From Paenibacillus ferrarius (lineage in GTDB: Bacteria > Bacillota > Bacilli > Paenibacillales > NBRC-103111), in NCBI RefSeq assembly GCF_002027705.1, contig NZ_MBTG01000015.1, forward strand, positions 62,001 to 126,000: a stretch of 64,000 nt of DNA, read 5' to 3'. The position numbers and the translations under genes are program-made. Under the pieces are notes generated by a model, which made no database searches, was not told where the DNA came from, and was given only the letters and a program-made list of their open reading frames with translations. Positions 1 through 8,692 of the stretch are shown in pieces (the stretch's first letter is position 1; each line of letters starts with the position of its first letter).

Positions 1-1064
1 CCAAGCTGAAGCTCTTCCGGCCCCAACTCGAACACGTCGTTAAACGTCTTCCGAAACGAGTTATAGTCCTCTTCCGGCAAGCCGGCAATTAAATCAAGAT
101 GCTGGTCAATTTTCAAGCTGTTTTTCACTTTGGACACCGTACGGCTCAGCTTGAAGAAATTTTGCCTGCGCTGGACTAAATCATTGGTCGTATCGTTCGT
201 AGACTGTACGCCAATTTCGAAACGGAACGTACCTGGAGGCGCATTCTCAGCCAAATAATCCAATACCTCAGGACGCATGATATCCGCCGTAATCTCGAAC
301 TGGAACACGGTTCCACGGTGATTGGCAATCAGGAATTCGAAAATCTCCATCGCATAATCCCGCTTAATATTAAAAGTCCGATCCACGAATTTAATCAGCT
401 TAGCCCCGGAATCAATTAAATAGAGCAAATCCGACTTCGTTCGTTCCATGTCAAAATAACGCACGCCCACTTCAATACTCGAAAGACAGAATTGACAAGA
501 GAAGGGGCAGCCCCGGCTCGTTTCAAAGTAGACAACACGGTTCGCAAGACTCGGCACATCCTCTGCGAAGCGATGCGGAGACGGGATATCATCCAGTTTC
601 AGCTTAGGTCTGCCCGGCATGAGGATGACTTCCTCACCTTTGCGATAAGCCAGGCCATAGACGAAATGATATTTGCGCGTCGTCGAAATCTCCGTCAACA
701 ACTGGTGAAAGGTCTCTTCCCCTTCGCCCATCACGATGAAATCAACCTCGGGAATACGGTTCATCCAGTACTCGGTATCGTAGGAGACCTCAGGTCCCCC
801 AAGCATGATCAGGAGATCCGGCCGAATTTTTTTGATCATTTTGATAATCGTAATCGTTTCTTCAATGTTCCAAATATAACACGAAAATCCCAGCACATCC
901 GGGGCTTTCTGATAAATATCGGACACGACATTCATGACCGGATCTTTGATCGTATATTCTGTAATTTCAACATCAAAATCCTTCTCGCAAAACGCTTTTA
1001 GATAGCGAAGTGCTAAGGAGGTATGAATGAATTTGGCGTTCAGTGTCGTTACAAGTACTTTCAT
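1..1064 (-). CDS. B12-binding radical SAM protein (3' end outside window)
   Basis: The N-terminal 354 codons are visible; the gene runs off the left edge. Residues 1 to about 130 look like a cobalamin-binding Rossmann domain of the radical SAM type. A CxxxCxxC cluster (CPFSCQFC, near residue 184) would bind the [4Fe-4S] cluster and SAM. The downstream part matches the radical SAM TIM barrel. Family knowledge: these proteins, often with a C-terminal DUF4080, are common in Firmicutes, and their substrate is generally unknown. The ATG is preceded by a weak GAGG-like ribosome site. The class is fairly certain; the reaction is not known. Confidence 0.85.
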   Translation of the reverse strand, partial: MKVLVTTLNAKFIHTSLALRYLKAFCEKDFDVEITEYTIKDPVMNVVSDIYQKAPDVLGFSCYIWNIEETITIIKMIKKIRPDLLIMLGGPEVSYDTEYWMNRIPEVDFIVMGEGEETFHQLLTEISTTRKYHFVYGLAYRKGEEVILMPGRPKLKLDDIPSPHRFAEDVPSLANRVVYFETSRGCPFSCQFCLSSIEVGVRYFDMERTKSDLLYLIDSGAKLIKFVDRTFNIKRDYAMEIFEFLIANHRGTVFQFEITADIMRPEVLDYLAENAPPGTFRFEIGVQSTNDTTNDLVQRRQNFFKLSRTVSKVKNSLKIDQHLDLIAGLPEEDYNSFRKTFNDVFELGPEELQL

Positions 1065-1176
1065 TCGCAAAAAACCTCGTTCTGTTTTCGTTTATCGATC
1101 ACTCTAATTCTACACGAAAACGGAGGAAATACAAAGACAAGCCTCCTGCAGAGGCCAAAAGAATTCAAAAGAACAG

Positions 1177-1404
1177 CTAAAGAACCATATCGTCATCCCA
1201 AACAGGATTCTCATAAGGGAATTGCAGGTAAGAAGCTTCTTGGATCGCATTTTTCCATCGTTCGGCATGAACGTGCAGCTGCTCCTCGACTTCTTGAATT
1301 CTTAACTGCAGCAGGCTCATGTTGTCTTCATCTGCTCCACTTTGCAGCGCTTTTTGCAGGGTGGTACGTTCTTCGAACCACTGGGTTAGCTGATATAAAA
1401 GCAT
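1177..1404 (-). CDS. Small hypothetical protein, helical, acidic
   Basis: A 75-residue protein, mostly alpha-helical by composition (Leu/Gln/Glu-rich, with heptad-like spacing in LQLRIQEVEEQL), ending in an acidic tail DDDMVL. The ATG at 1404 is 7 nt after a GGTGGG; an upstream in-frame ATG at 1419 would touch its AGGA and is less likely. It is transcribed like the radical SAM gene downstream, about 110 bp away. I do not recognise the family. The coding call rests on an open frame with a usable start and Firmicute-like codon use. Confidence 0.5.
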   Translation of the reverse strand: MLLYQLTQWFEERTTLQKALQSGADEDNMSLLQLRIQEVEEQLHVHAERWKNAIQEASYLQFPYENPVWDDDMVL

Positions 1405-1506
1405 GTAGATTCCCACCATTCCTCATTCATAGGGTTTTAGTAATCAGTGTTCCCCCTACGGGAAGTCCGCATACCGTTGATCCGAATGATAAGCCCTAGT
1501 ATAGTT

Positions 1507-1525
1507 AGTTTAAATTTAGTTTAAA
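1507..1525 (+). promoter_or_regulatory. Direct repeat AGTTTAAA upstream of LacI-type gene
   Basis: Two copies of AGTTTAAA (1507-1514 and 1518-1525) lie 11 bp apart, one helical turn, about 25 bp before the LacI-family gene at 1551. The spacing suggests a protein site on one face of the DNA, or simply an AT-rich promoter. Assignment is tentative. Confidence 0.25.
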
Positions 1526-1550
1526 AAAGAGCAAAAAGGGGCCCTAACCT

Positions 1551-2606
1551 ATGCGCAAACGAATTACGCTTCACGATTTGGCCGGCCAATTGGGCTTAAC
1601 CATACAAACCGTATCCAAGGCACTGCGTGGATTGCCCGGCATGTCCGAGCAGACGCGCAGCGAGGTTTTCCGCCTTGCCCGTGAGCTAGGCTATATGACC
1701 AAAGATCAGAAGCAGACGCTGCAGCTTGACCACATATCCCCTTATCCCATTGTTCAACGCCGTTTCGTGCTCGTTCAAAACAAGCTGTCCTTGAATTTCA
1801 ATCAACTTCTTCTGCAGGGCCTGCACGAGAGGTTCATGGAATTCGGACATACCGTGCAGCCGCTCCTTATTCCGCCACAGCTGAAGCCTTCACAATTCGA
1901 AGCATGGGCGGAAAAAGAAGGGCTGCTTTATTCGGAAGGCGTGTTCATCGCGCCGAGGATGAGCCACGATTCTTTGGAGCAGAAATTGTTGGAGCTGCCG
2001 CTGCCTCGTATTCTGCTGAATTTCCCGCCTCCAGAATCCAGCGTCGACAGTGTCATATGGGATGTTTACGAGGCTGTCTATCAGGCCGTCCGGAGACTTG
2101 TCAGGATGGGCCATAAGCAGATCATGTACGTGGGAGATACCAAAGATCAACGCGGCTTCGTGATCCGCTGGCAGGCGTTCTGCGAGGCCATGAAGGAAGC
2201 TGGTTTGCCCGTGGATTCCGAGGCGCACGTCACCCAGCGTGACGGCACGGATCAGTGGCTTGAAGATTTGCAGGCACAGTACCGCAAGCATCAGCCTACC
2301 GCTGTAATTAGCGGTATTGATGAGGAAGCTACCCCTGTCTATCACACGCTGCGCCGGCTAGGGGCAGCTATTCCTCAACAGTGTTCCTTCGCAGCACTCC
2401 TAAATGAACAAAGCGGGACACTTCCACTATGCTCGCGTCCTCAGCTGCCGATTCGCGAAACTGGGTATCGTGCGGCGGATCGGATGCTTTGGCGGATTGC
2501 CAATCCGCACTTGCCTTATGAACATGTGCGTTTGCAGGGCGCTTTTTTCACTGGAAGTACGATTCAGAAGCTGTCGGAGAAAGCTTTCCCGGGAATCCTT
2601 TCATAA
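1551..2606 (+). CDS. LacI-family transcriptional regulator
   Basis: A 351-residue repressor. Residues 1 to about 55 form a LacI helix-turn-helix (ITLHDLAGQLGLTIQTVSKAL) with the family hinge after it. The rest is a periplasmic-binding-protein-like effector domain, ending in the usual region around YRAADRML. Length is normal for the family. It is monocistronic: divergent from the small gene at 1177 and about 90 bp before the pseudouridine synthase gene. Effector and targets cannot be read from the context because no transporter or catabolic gene is adjacent. Confidence 0.88.
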   Translation: MRKRITLHDLAGQLGLTIQTVSKALRGLPGMSEQTRSEVFRLARELGYMTKDQKQTLQLDHISPYPIVQRRFVLVQNKLSLNFNQLLLQGLHERFMEFGHTVQPLLIPPQLKPSQFEAWAEKEGLLYSEGVFIAPRMSHDSLEQKLLELPLPRILLNFPPPESSVDSVIWDVYEAVYQAVRRLVRMGHKQIMYVGDTKDQRGFVIRWQAFCEAMKEAGLPVDSEAHVTQRDGTDQWLEDLQAQYRKHQPTAVISGIDEEATPVYHTLRRLGAAIPQQCSFAALLNEQSGTLPLCSRPQLPIRETGYRAADRMLWRIANPHLPYEHVRLQGAFFTGSTIQKLSEKAFPGILS

Positions 2607-2698
2607 GAGTTTGCATAGAGCGTTTCAATTGCTTTTGTGAACGTGGTATATTGAGTACTGTGAAACAAAGGAACGGAAATGAAATCGGAGGTTTATGT

Positions 2699-3703
2699 AT
2701 GCAAAAAAAGCAAGGCAAGAATCAAGGTCCGAAAAAAAACTTTAGTCAGAAACCAACTTTTAAGCAGAAGCCTAGCTCCAGTCCGAGCTACTCCAAAGCT
2801 AACCAAGAGATGAATACGCGTCAATATACGGTGAAAGAGCCGATGGAGCTCCTGCCTTTTTTAATAGAGAAACTATCGAGTTTGGGAAGAAATTCAGTCA
2901 AAGCGATTCTCGCCCGTGGACAAGTCGCTGTGAATGGCAAAGCAGTAACAGCTTACAATCACCCCTTGCTGCCAGACCAAACGGTGACGATTAATAAAGA
3001 TAAAATCGTAGAGGACATCCCTCTGGCGGGCATGTCCATTCTCCATGAGGATGATGATGTGATCGTCATTCAAAAGGATGCTGGACTGCTGTCCATCGCC
3101 GCAAATACACAAGAGAATGAAATAACCGCATATCGCCAGCTTACCGCGCACGTACGCAACCATGATCCGAAGGCAAGAATTTTCGTCGTACACCGTCTAG
3201 ATCGGGATACCTCGGGTGTCATGATGTTTGCCAAAAATGAGAAGGCTCAACAACACCTCCAAAATACTTGGCAGGAAAGCGTGAAAGAACGGACCTACGT
3301 CGCTTTGGTTGAAGGCATGGTAAAGAAACCGGAAGGCACCATTTCCTCCTGGCTTAAGGAACATACGAAATCGTTGAAAATGTTCTCTACCCCGTATCCA
3401 AATGATGGGCAGCACGCCGTAACGCATTACAAAACTATCCAAACCAACCGAAGCTTCTCTTTGCTTGAAGTCAATTTGGAAACGGGCCGCAAAAATCAAA
3501 TTCGCGTGCATATGCAGGATATCGGGCACCCGGTTGTCGGCGACAAGAAATACGGAGCGAAAACCAAAGAGATTGGACGACTTGGGCTCCATGCGCGTGT
3601 GCTTGCTTTTATCCATCCGACCACAGGGCAGCTGCTTCGTTTTGAGACGAATATCCCCAAATTATTTATGAATCCTTTCCGCGAAGCACCGGGGACAAAA
3701 TAA
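2699..3703 (+). CDS. RluA-family rRNA pseudouridine synthase
   Basis: A 334-residue enzyme that isomerises uridine to pseudouridine in RNA, probably 23S rRNA. A basic low-complexity N-terminus (residues 1 to about 40, rich in Lys/Gln/Pro) precedes an S4 RNA-binding domain (about 45-110). The catalytic domain carries the RluA signature HRLDRDTSGVMMFAKN, with the catalytic Asp in the RLD segment. GRKNQIRVHMQDIGHP and GDKKYG complete the family motifs. The ATG at 2699 has a GGAGG at 2687-2691, so the upstream in-frame TTG is not the start. The exact target uridine is not predictable. Confidence 0.9.
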   Translation: MQKKQGKNQGPKKNFSQKPTFKQKPSSSPSYSKANQEMNTRQYTVKEPMELLPFLIEKLSSLGRNSVKAILARGQVAVNGKAVTAYNHPLLPDQTVTINKDKIVEDIPLAGMSILHEDDDVIVIQKDAGLLSIAANTQENEITAYRQLTAHVRNHDPKARIFVVHRLDRDTSGVMMFAKNEKAQQHLQNTWQESVKERTYVALVEGMVKKPEGTISSWLKEHTKSLKMFSTPYPNDGQHAVTHYKTIQTNRSFSLLEVNLETGRKNQIRVHMQDIGHPVVGDKKYGAKTKEIGRLGLHARVLAFIHPTTGQLLRFETNIPKLFMNPFREAPGTK

Positions 3704-3758
3704 ATCCTTCAGAATTTATGACATATACAAGAATTTACGAGTTGGGAGATACATACAG

Positions 3759-4715
3759 ATGAACATTGTTGTCCTTGACGGCTATACACTCAATCCAGGC
3801 GATCTGGATTGGGACGGGCTGCACGCGCTTGGCGAAGTCACTTTGCATGATCGAACTGCGGAATCGCAAATCGCTGGGCGGGCTGCCCATGCCCAGATTG
3901 TACTGACGAACAAAACGCCGATTACGGCCGAAACGATCAAGCAGCTCCCTCATCTTCGCTATATTGGCGTACTCGCGACTGGCTACAATATCGTTGATGT
4001 GCAAGCAGCCAAGGAGAATGGCGTTGTTGTCACGAATGTTCCGGCTTACAGCACACATTCCGTAGCACAGTTGGTTTTTGCTTTGTTATTGGAGTTCTGC
4101 CATCGTGTTCAGAAACACAGCGACAGTGTTCAGAACGGGGATTGGGCCAGTTCGGTTGATTTCAGCTACAGCCGCTCCCCTCTCGTTGAGCTAAGCGGTA
4201 AAACGATAGGACTGATTGGCCTCGGACAAATCGGCAAACAAACGGCGCTCATCGCACAGGCAATGGGCATGAAGGTACTTGCTGCGGGCAGCGGGCGACG
4301 TGTTCCGGAGCCCACCAGCGGGATTGAATGGGTACAGACGGAGGAGCTTCTGCGACGGGCGGATGTCGTCAGCCTGCATTGCCCGCTGACTCCCGAAACA
4401 ACGCAATTGATCAATGCAGAGCGAATTGCGCTGATGAAGCCGACGGCAATTTTGCTCAATACAGCAAGAGGCGGACTTCTGAATGAGGATGATGTTGCGC
4501 AGGCGCTGAATGAGGGCCGATTGGGCGGAGCCGGGCTAGATGTATTAACCGTCGAGCCGCCAAGCCCAGACAACCCTCTCTTGCATGCACGTAATGTTAT
4601 CATTACCCCGCATATCGCTTGGGCTACCCAAGAAGCGCGTACACGCCTGATGGCTGTAGCGGTTGATAACGTACGGGCTTACAAAGAAGGAACACCGATG
4701 AATGTCATCGGCTGA
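3759..4715 (+). CDS. D-2-hydroxyacid dehydrogenase (NAD-dependent)
   Basis: A 318-residue member of the glycerate/phosphoglycerate/lactate dehydrogenase family, which interconverts 2-hydroxyacids and 2-oxoacids with NAD(P). The central Rossmann motif GLIGLGQIGKQTA lies near residue 152. The catalytic triad is visible as Arg in LLNTARGGLLNE, Glu in TVEPPSP and His in IITPHIAWAT. The split N-/C-terminal substrate domain is intact and the length is usual. A GGGAG ribosome site precedes the ATG. It resembles hydroxypyruvate/glycerate reductases most, but the substrate is not settled. Confidence 0.88.
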   Translation: MNIVVLDGYTLNPGDLDWDGLHALGEVTLHDRTAESQIAGRAAHAQIVLTNKTPITAETIKQLPHLRYIGVLATGYNIVDVQAAKENGVVVTNVPAYSTHSVAQLVFALLLEFCHRVQKHSDSVQNGDWASSVDFSYSRSPLVELSGKTIGLIGLGQIGKQTALIAQAMGMKVLAAGSGRRVPEPTSGIEWVQTEELLRRADVVSLHCPLTPETTQLINAERIALMKPTAILLNTARGGLLNEDDVAQALNEGRLGGAGLDVLTVEPPSPDNPLLHARNVIITPHIAWATQEARTRLMAVAVDNVRAYKEGTPMNVIG

Positions 4716-4724
4716 AGAAAAATC

Positions 4725-4763
4725 AAAAAGCCACGCTTCCCTAATCAGGGGCGTGGCTCTTTA
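4725..4763. terminator. Bidirectional terminator between hydroxyacid dehydrogenase and EamA gene
   Basis: GCCACGC (4730-4736) pairs with GCGTGGC (4751-4757), with an inner CCCT/AGGG stem. Read leftward it is followed by a T-tract (AAAAA at 4725-4729 on +), ending the EamA transcript. Read rightward it has a shorter TCTTTAACTTTT tail. It separates two convergent genes. Confidence 0.8.
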
Positions 4764-4776
4764 ACTTTTACACGAA

Positions 4777-5697
4777 TTATAACTGCTCGCGAAGAACGAC
4801 CGGCTTCTTCATTCGCTTCATCAGCTCAGGAAGGGCAATCCCGCACATCGTTACCACGACGCCCAGCCATTGCAGCCAATTGACGGCTTCGTTCAGCACG
4901 ACATAGGACATCACCACAGCCATCGGCAATTCCGCCGCGCTTAGGATCGTCGCCAAGCCGCCTCCAACCTTGGGTACCCCAATGGCGAAAAACAATGGCG
5001 GGATGACCACGCCGAAAAGCGCCAGCAGCAGCGCCCATGGGAGCAGTGCCTCATGCAATGAACCATTCACAAGAAAGTGAGGTGGAAACACGAGCATGAC
5101 AAGAATGAATGAGCCGGTTAGCATAATGGCGCTTCGTGTGATCGGAGCGACTTGTTTGGCTGTTTTGCCGCTAAACCAGATGAACAAGGCATACGTCAGA
5201 GCAGCCAGCAGCCCCAGCGTCACACCTATCCAAGAGATGGCTTCTTTCCCCCCGCCTAAATAACCGCTTGCCATAATAATCCCGATAAACAAAATAACCA
5301 GGGATAACAGCTTCTCTTTGCCAGGACGCTTGCGTTCAACAATCGCCTCCAAAAGGATGCCCATCCACGTGAATTGGAATAGAAGGATAATAGCGAAGGA
5401 TGCAGATATATATTGCAGCGCCGCGTAATAAAACATACCCGTCAAACCTGTCGTTGTTCCTACCAGCATGAGCGAGAAAACTTGTCGCTTTGATACTTTA
5501 AACACGCTTGCGGCTGTGGCTTGTTTGTTCGATTTGGCTGAAACAAGCACCAAAATCCACAGCATGAGTACGCCAAAAAGGTTTTGGCTGCCAACGACAT
5601 CGCCAACATTAAAGCCTGACTCATAGGCTTTTTTTACGAACGTGGATAACATACCGAAGCTGCATGCTCCGGCCAAAACAAATAGAATGTATTTCAT
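4777..5697 (-). CDS. EamA/DMT-family transporter
   Basis: A 306-residue integral membrane protein with about ten hydrophobic helices arranged as two EamA repeats (roughly residues 1-135 and 150-290), the layout of the drug/metabolite transporter superfamily. The start at 5697 gives the typical N-terminus MKYILFVLAGACSFG. It has GGGAGG just upstream, so the longer in-frame extension is rejected. The neighbouring nucleoside operon is separated by a terminator at 5711-5744, so co-function is not implied. Substrate unknown. Confidence 0.87.
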   Translation of the reverse strand: MKYILFVLAGACSFGMLSTFVKKAYESGFNVGDVVGSQNLFGVLMLWILVLVSAKSNKQATAASVFKVSKRQVFSLMLVGTTTGLTGMFYYAALQYISASFAIILLFQFTWMGILLEAIVERKRPGKEKLLSLVILFIGIIMASGYLGGGKEAISWIGVTLGLLAALTYALFIWFSGKTAKQVAPITRSAIMLTGSFILVMLVFPPHFLVNGSLHEALLPWALLLALFGVVIPPLFFAIGVPKVGGGLATILSAAELPMAVVMSYVVLNEAVNWLQWLGVVVTMCGIALPELMKRMKKPVVLREQL

Positions 5698-5710
5698 GAT
5701 GCCTCCCTGC

Positions 5711-5744
5711 GAAAAGAAAAAAGCGGACTGTGTGCCCAGTCCGC
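5711..5744 (-). terminator. Terminator of the nucleoside-salvage operon
   Basis: An 8-bp stem (GCGGACTG 5723-5730 with CAGTCCGC 5737-5744) is followed on the minus strand by a T-rich run (5722 down to 5711). It closes the nine-gene leftward operon that starts near 15.5 kb. Confidence 0.85.
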
Positions 5745-5803
5745 CACGTTTCGTTATTATGCCATTATACAAAAAAACTACTTGAAAAACGAGTCTCTTC
5801 CAG

Positions 5804-6739
5804 TCAAACTACTCTACTGAGAAAATGTCTCAGAAACTGCTCCGTATCAACTTTCAAACAAACTTGCATGTTGGGCTCATTCGCAGGCTTGCTGCGCAAG
5901 TCTCCGACGGTGCGGCCCAGCGTGTGGAAACCATCCAAATCAACCCGCACATAGAGCGGAGTTGTTGTGACAAACTCCGGATTGATAGCGACACCTACGG
6001 CAAGCGGATCGTGCAGGCCGCAGCCGCCGATGCCAGGGTAGAAATCTTCATAGGCATCAATGTAAAACTCCGTCATATCCGCCATTAAAGTTCCCAGTGC
6101 CGTCTCCTTGTCCCGCCACGCCTCAACGTCCTTCTTCGGCAGCAGCGTCTCCATCGTCACGTCAAGACCGACAAGCGTAATCGGAACGCCAGAAGCAAAG
6201 ACATAATCCGCGGCTTCCGGGTCGGCATATATGTTCGCTTCTGCATGCGGCGTTGCATTGCCGGCACGCGTTACCGCTCCGCCCATGACGATGACATTAT
6301 CGATCAGCTTCACAATGTCTGGCGCTTGCATAATGGCCAGCGCCAGATTCGTCATCGCAGCCACGGTGATAATCGTTACCTGATGCGGTCTGCTCCGCAC
6401 CTGATCGATAATAAATTGCGGTGCAAATTGCGATGACGCTTCCCGCTTCGGCTGCTCGCCTTCGCTCAGCGTATTCCCCATGCCGTCCCTTCCGTGTATA
6501 TGAACCGCACTGGCTTTCACACGGCTTACATAGAACGGCTTCGCTGCTCCAGGAACAACAGGAATGGAGCTGTCCAAATGTTCCAGAACAAGCAGCGTAT
6601 TGCGGGTGGCCTCCTGAACCGTTACATTGCCGAAGCAAGTCGTCACACCCAGCAGCTCGAGCTCAGGGGAATTTACAGCGTAGCTGATAGCCAACGCATC
6701 ATCAATACCTGTATCAACATCCAAAATAACCGGTTTCAT
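5804..6739 (-). CDS. Nucleoside hydrolase 1
   Basis: A 311-residue inosine-uridine-preferring-type hydrolase that splits ribonucleosides into base and ribose. The calcium-binding N-terminal motif DVDTGIDDAL is at residues 7-16. A VIMGGAVTRAGN segment, NIYADPEAA and a C-terminal LHDPLAV motif with the conserved His-Asp are all present. It is the last gene of the operon, 17 bp after the second hydrolase, to which it is closely similar. Having three paralogues suggests different base or sugar preferences. Base specificity cannot be read from sequence alone. Confidence 0.9.
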   Translation of the reverse strand: MKPVILDVDTGIDDALAISYAVNSPELELLGVTTCFGNVTVQEATRNTLLVLEHLDSSIPVVPGAAKPFYVSRVKASAVHIHGRDGMGNTLSEGEQPKREASSQFAPQFIIDQVRSRPHQVTIITVAAMTNLALAIMQAPDIVKLIDNVIVMGGAVTRAGNATPHAEANIYADPEAADYVFASGVPITLVGLDVTMETLLPKKDVEAWRDKETALGTLMADMTEFYIDAYEDFYPGIGGCGLHDPLAVGVAINPEFVTTTPLYVRVDLDGFHTLGRTVGDLRSKPANEPNMQVCLKVDTEQFLRHFLSRVV

Positions 6740-6756
6740 CTATGTGTCTCCTCTCG

Positions 6757-7713
6757 TTAGCTCTTTAATGTGGTAATGAAGTAGTCAAGAAACCGCGGGC
6801 TGTCAACATCAACCCCTACCGATGTATTCGTAACCTCCACCGATCTGCGCAAATCTGCGAGTGTAGCTCCGTAGGACATCGTACCTTTCGTTTCAATACG
6901 GATATAGTGTTCTTCCGTCGTAATCAGATCTGGATGAGCCGCAACAGCCACGGCAAGCGGGTCATGCAGAGGTGCGCCGTAGAAACCATTTTGCTTGTCA
7001 TAAGCGCCAAAATAAAATTGGAAGGCTTCTCCGATGTAAGCCGCAGCTCTTTCATTGCCTGGAGCTGGCGACTCCATAAGATGAAGGCGTTGTTCCTCGC
7101 CGATAATCGTTTTCATAGTGACATCAAGGCCAACGAGCGTAATCGGGATACCCGATTCAAACACGCGATGCGCGGCTTCCGGATCGCCGTAGATGTTCGC
7201 TTCGGCAGCAGGAGTCACATTGCCAGGCACTTTCACTGCACCGCCCATGATGACAAGGCGTTTCACCTTGGAAGCGATGGAAGGATCTTTGGCGAGGGCA
7301 AGAGCCAGATTCGTCATGCGGCCCACGAACACAAATGTCAGCTCGTGCGGGTTCTCATTGACCATGCGCACAATAAAGTCTGAAGCGCTTTCGGAAATAG
7401 CCTTCCCTTTGGGCAGCGGAAGCTCGCAATTGCCGATACCGTTATCGCCATGAATATGCGTGACAGGCCCTTTCCAATCGCGGTACAACGGGCGTGCTGC
7501 ACCCATAGCGACCGGCACTTCATAAGGAACACCTGACAGCTCAATCACTTGCAGCGTATTTCGGGTCGCTTGCACCACATCGGTATTCCCGAAGACAGTC
7601 GTAATGCCTTCTACTTTGACATGCTTCGTTTTTAGGGCGAGAAGAATCGCCATTGAATCATCAATACCTGTATCAACATCAAGAATCATCCGCACATTTT
7701 GCATTGTGATCAC
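6757..7713 (-). CDS. Nucleoside hydrolase 2
   Basis: A 318-residue paralogue of the preceding and following genes. It shows DVDTGIDDSM near the N-terminus, the LVIMGGAVKVPGN loop, EANIYGDPEAA and LHDPLAVAV near the C-terminus, so the calcium and ribose ligands appear intact. It starts 2 bp from the stop of the third hydrolase, indicating translational coupling. Cytoplasmic location is inferred from the absence of a signal peptide; it would act on nucleosides delivered by the BMP-type importer upstream. Confidence 0.9.
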   Translation of the reverse strand: MITMQNVRMILDVDTGIDDSMAILLALKTKHVKVEGITTVFGNTDVVQATRNTLQVIELSGVPYEVPVAMGAARPLYRDWKGPVTHIHGDNGIGNCELPLPKGKAISESASDFIVRMVNENPHELTFVFVGRMTNLALALAKDPSIASKVKRLVIMGGAVKVPGNVTPAAEANIYGDPEAAHRVFESGIPITLVGLDVTMKTIIGEEQRLHLMESPAPGNERAAAYIGEAFQFYFGAYDKQNGFYGAPLHDPLAVAVAAHPDLITTEEHYIRIETKGTMSYGATLADLRRSVEVTNTSVGVDVDSPRFLDYFITTLKS

Positions 7714-7715
7714 CT

Positions 7716-8654
7716 CTACGTGTAGTTTTTCAAAGTTTGAACGAGCATAGCCCAGAATTTATCCTGATCAAGCGTGAAAGCAACATTAACATTAGGCTCA
7801 CGACCTGTGACGCCTAGCAAGTCAACGACGGTCATCCCGTACGTATGCTCGCCTTTTGTTTCAATATCCACCCGCAGCTTCTTCGTTCCGAATGCTGTTG
7901 GGTCAATACAGTAAGCGACGCAGCAAGCATCGTGAATCGGAGCACCAGCGAAGCCAAAAACTTCCTTGTACGTATGAGCGAAAAATCCCAACAGTTCATG
8001 AACAAAATGTGATACACGATTGTCCACGTCGAGAATGCGTTGATGGATTTCGTCGGTGACGATCGCTTGGTGGGTTAAATCCAGCCCCATCATCGTGATC
8101 GGTACGCCGCTCTCGAAAACTACCTTCGCTGCTTCCGCATCTACATAGATATTAAACTCTGCAGCAGGCGTAGTATTGCCGAACGTTCCTCCGCCCATGA
8201 TGACAATTTCCTGTATTTTAGATAAAATTGCAGGCTCTTTGCGCATCGCTAGAGCAATATTCGTAAGCGGCGCGACAGGGACCAGCGTAATATCGCCATC
8301 GGACTCCATCAACTTGCGAATAAGGAGATCTACGGCATGCTCCTCTTCCATCGCTTTGCTTGGATTAGGCAGCAGAGGACCATCCATGCCCGATTCGCCA
8401 TGAATATCAGCTGCCGTCTGACGCTTGCGTATGAGCGGCTGGCCGGCGCCCTTGGCAACAGGCACATGCGTGAGACCTGCCAGTTCACATACCTTTAACG
8501 CGTTAAGCGTCGTTTTCTCAACCTCTGCATTGCCTGCTACCGTCGTAATAGCGACCAGTTCCACATGCGGGTTAGCCCCTGCCAGCAAGATCGCAATAGC
8601 ATCATCGTGCCCTGGATCGCAATCAATCATGATTTTCCGTTTACCATTTTCCAT
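7716..8654 (-). CDS. Nucleoside hydrolase 3 (IunH type)
   Basis: A 312-residue hydrolase closer to classical IunH/RihA-type enzymes. Its N-terminal motif is DCDPGHDDAI rather than DVDTGIDD, and it has MGGGTFGNTTPAAEFN and IHDACCVAY. The ATG at 8654 has GGAG 6 nt upstream; an in-frame GTG at 8684 lacks a good ribosome site. It lies between permease gene 8693-9664 and hydrolase 2. The different metal-site motif from its two neighbours suggests that the trio arose from two lineages rather than one triplication. Confidence 0.9.
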   Translation of the reverse strand: MENGKRKIMIDCDPGHDDAIAILLAGANPHVELVAITTVAGNAEVEKTTLNALKVCELAGLTHVPVAKGAGQPLIRKRQTAADIHGESGMDGPLLPNPSKAMEEEHAVDLLIRKLMESDGDITLVPVAPLTNIALAMRKEPAILSKIQEIVIMGGGTFGNTTPAAEFNIYVDAEAAKVVFESGVPITMMGLDLTHQAIVTDEIHQRILDVDNRVSHFVHELLGFFAHTYKEVFGFAGAPIHDACCVAYCIDPTAFGTKKLRVDIETKGEHTYGMTVVDLLGVTGREPNVNVAFTLDQDKFWAMLVQTLKNYT

Positions 8655-8692
8655 CGTTCGCTCCGCCTCCCAGCTCTTATCCACTGCTTTGG

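Noticed and set aside
492..1001. Rightward 169-codon frame at the left edge
   Set aside because: It is opposite the radical SAM gene, which has the CxxxCxxC motif in frame; no ribosome site and no domain.
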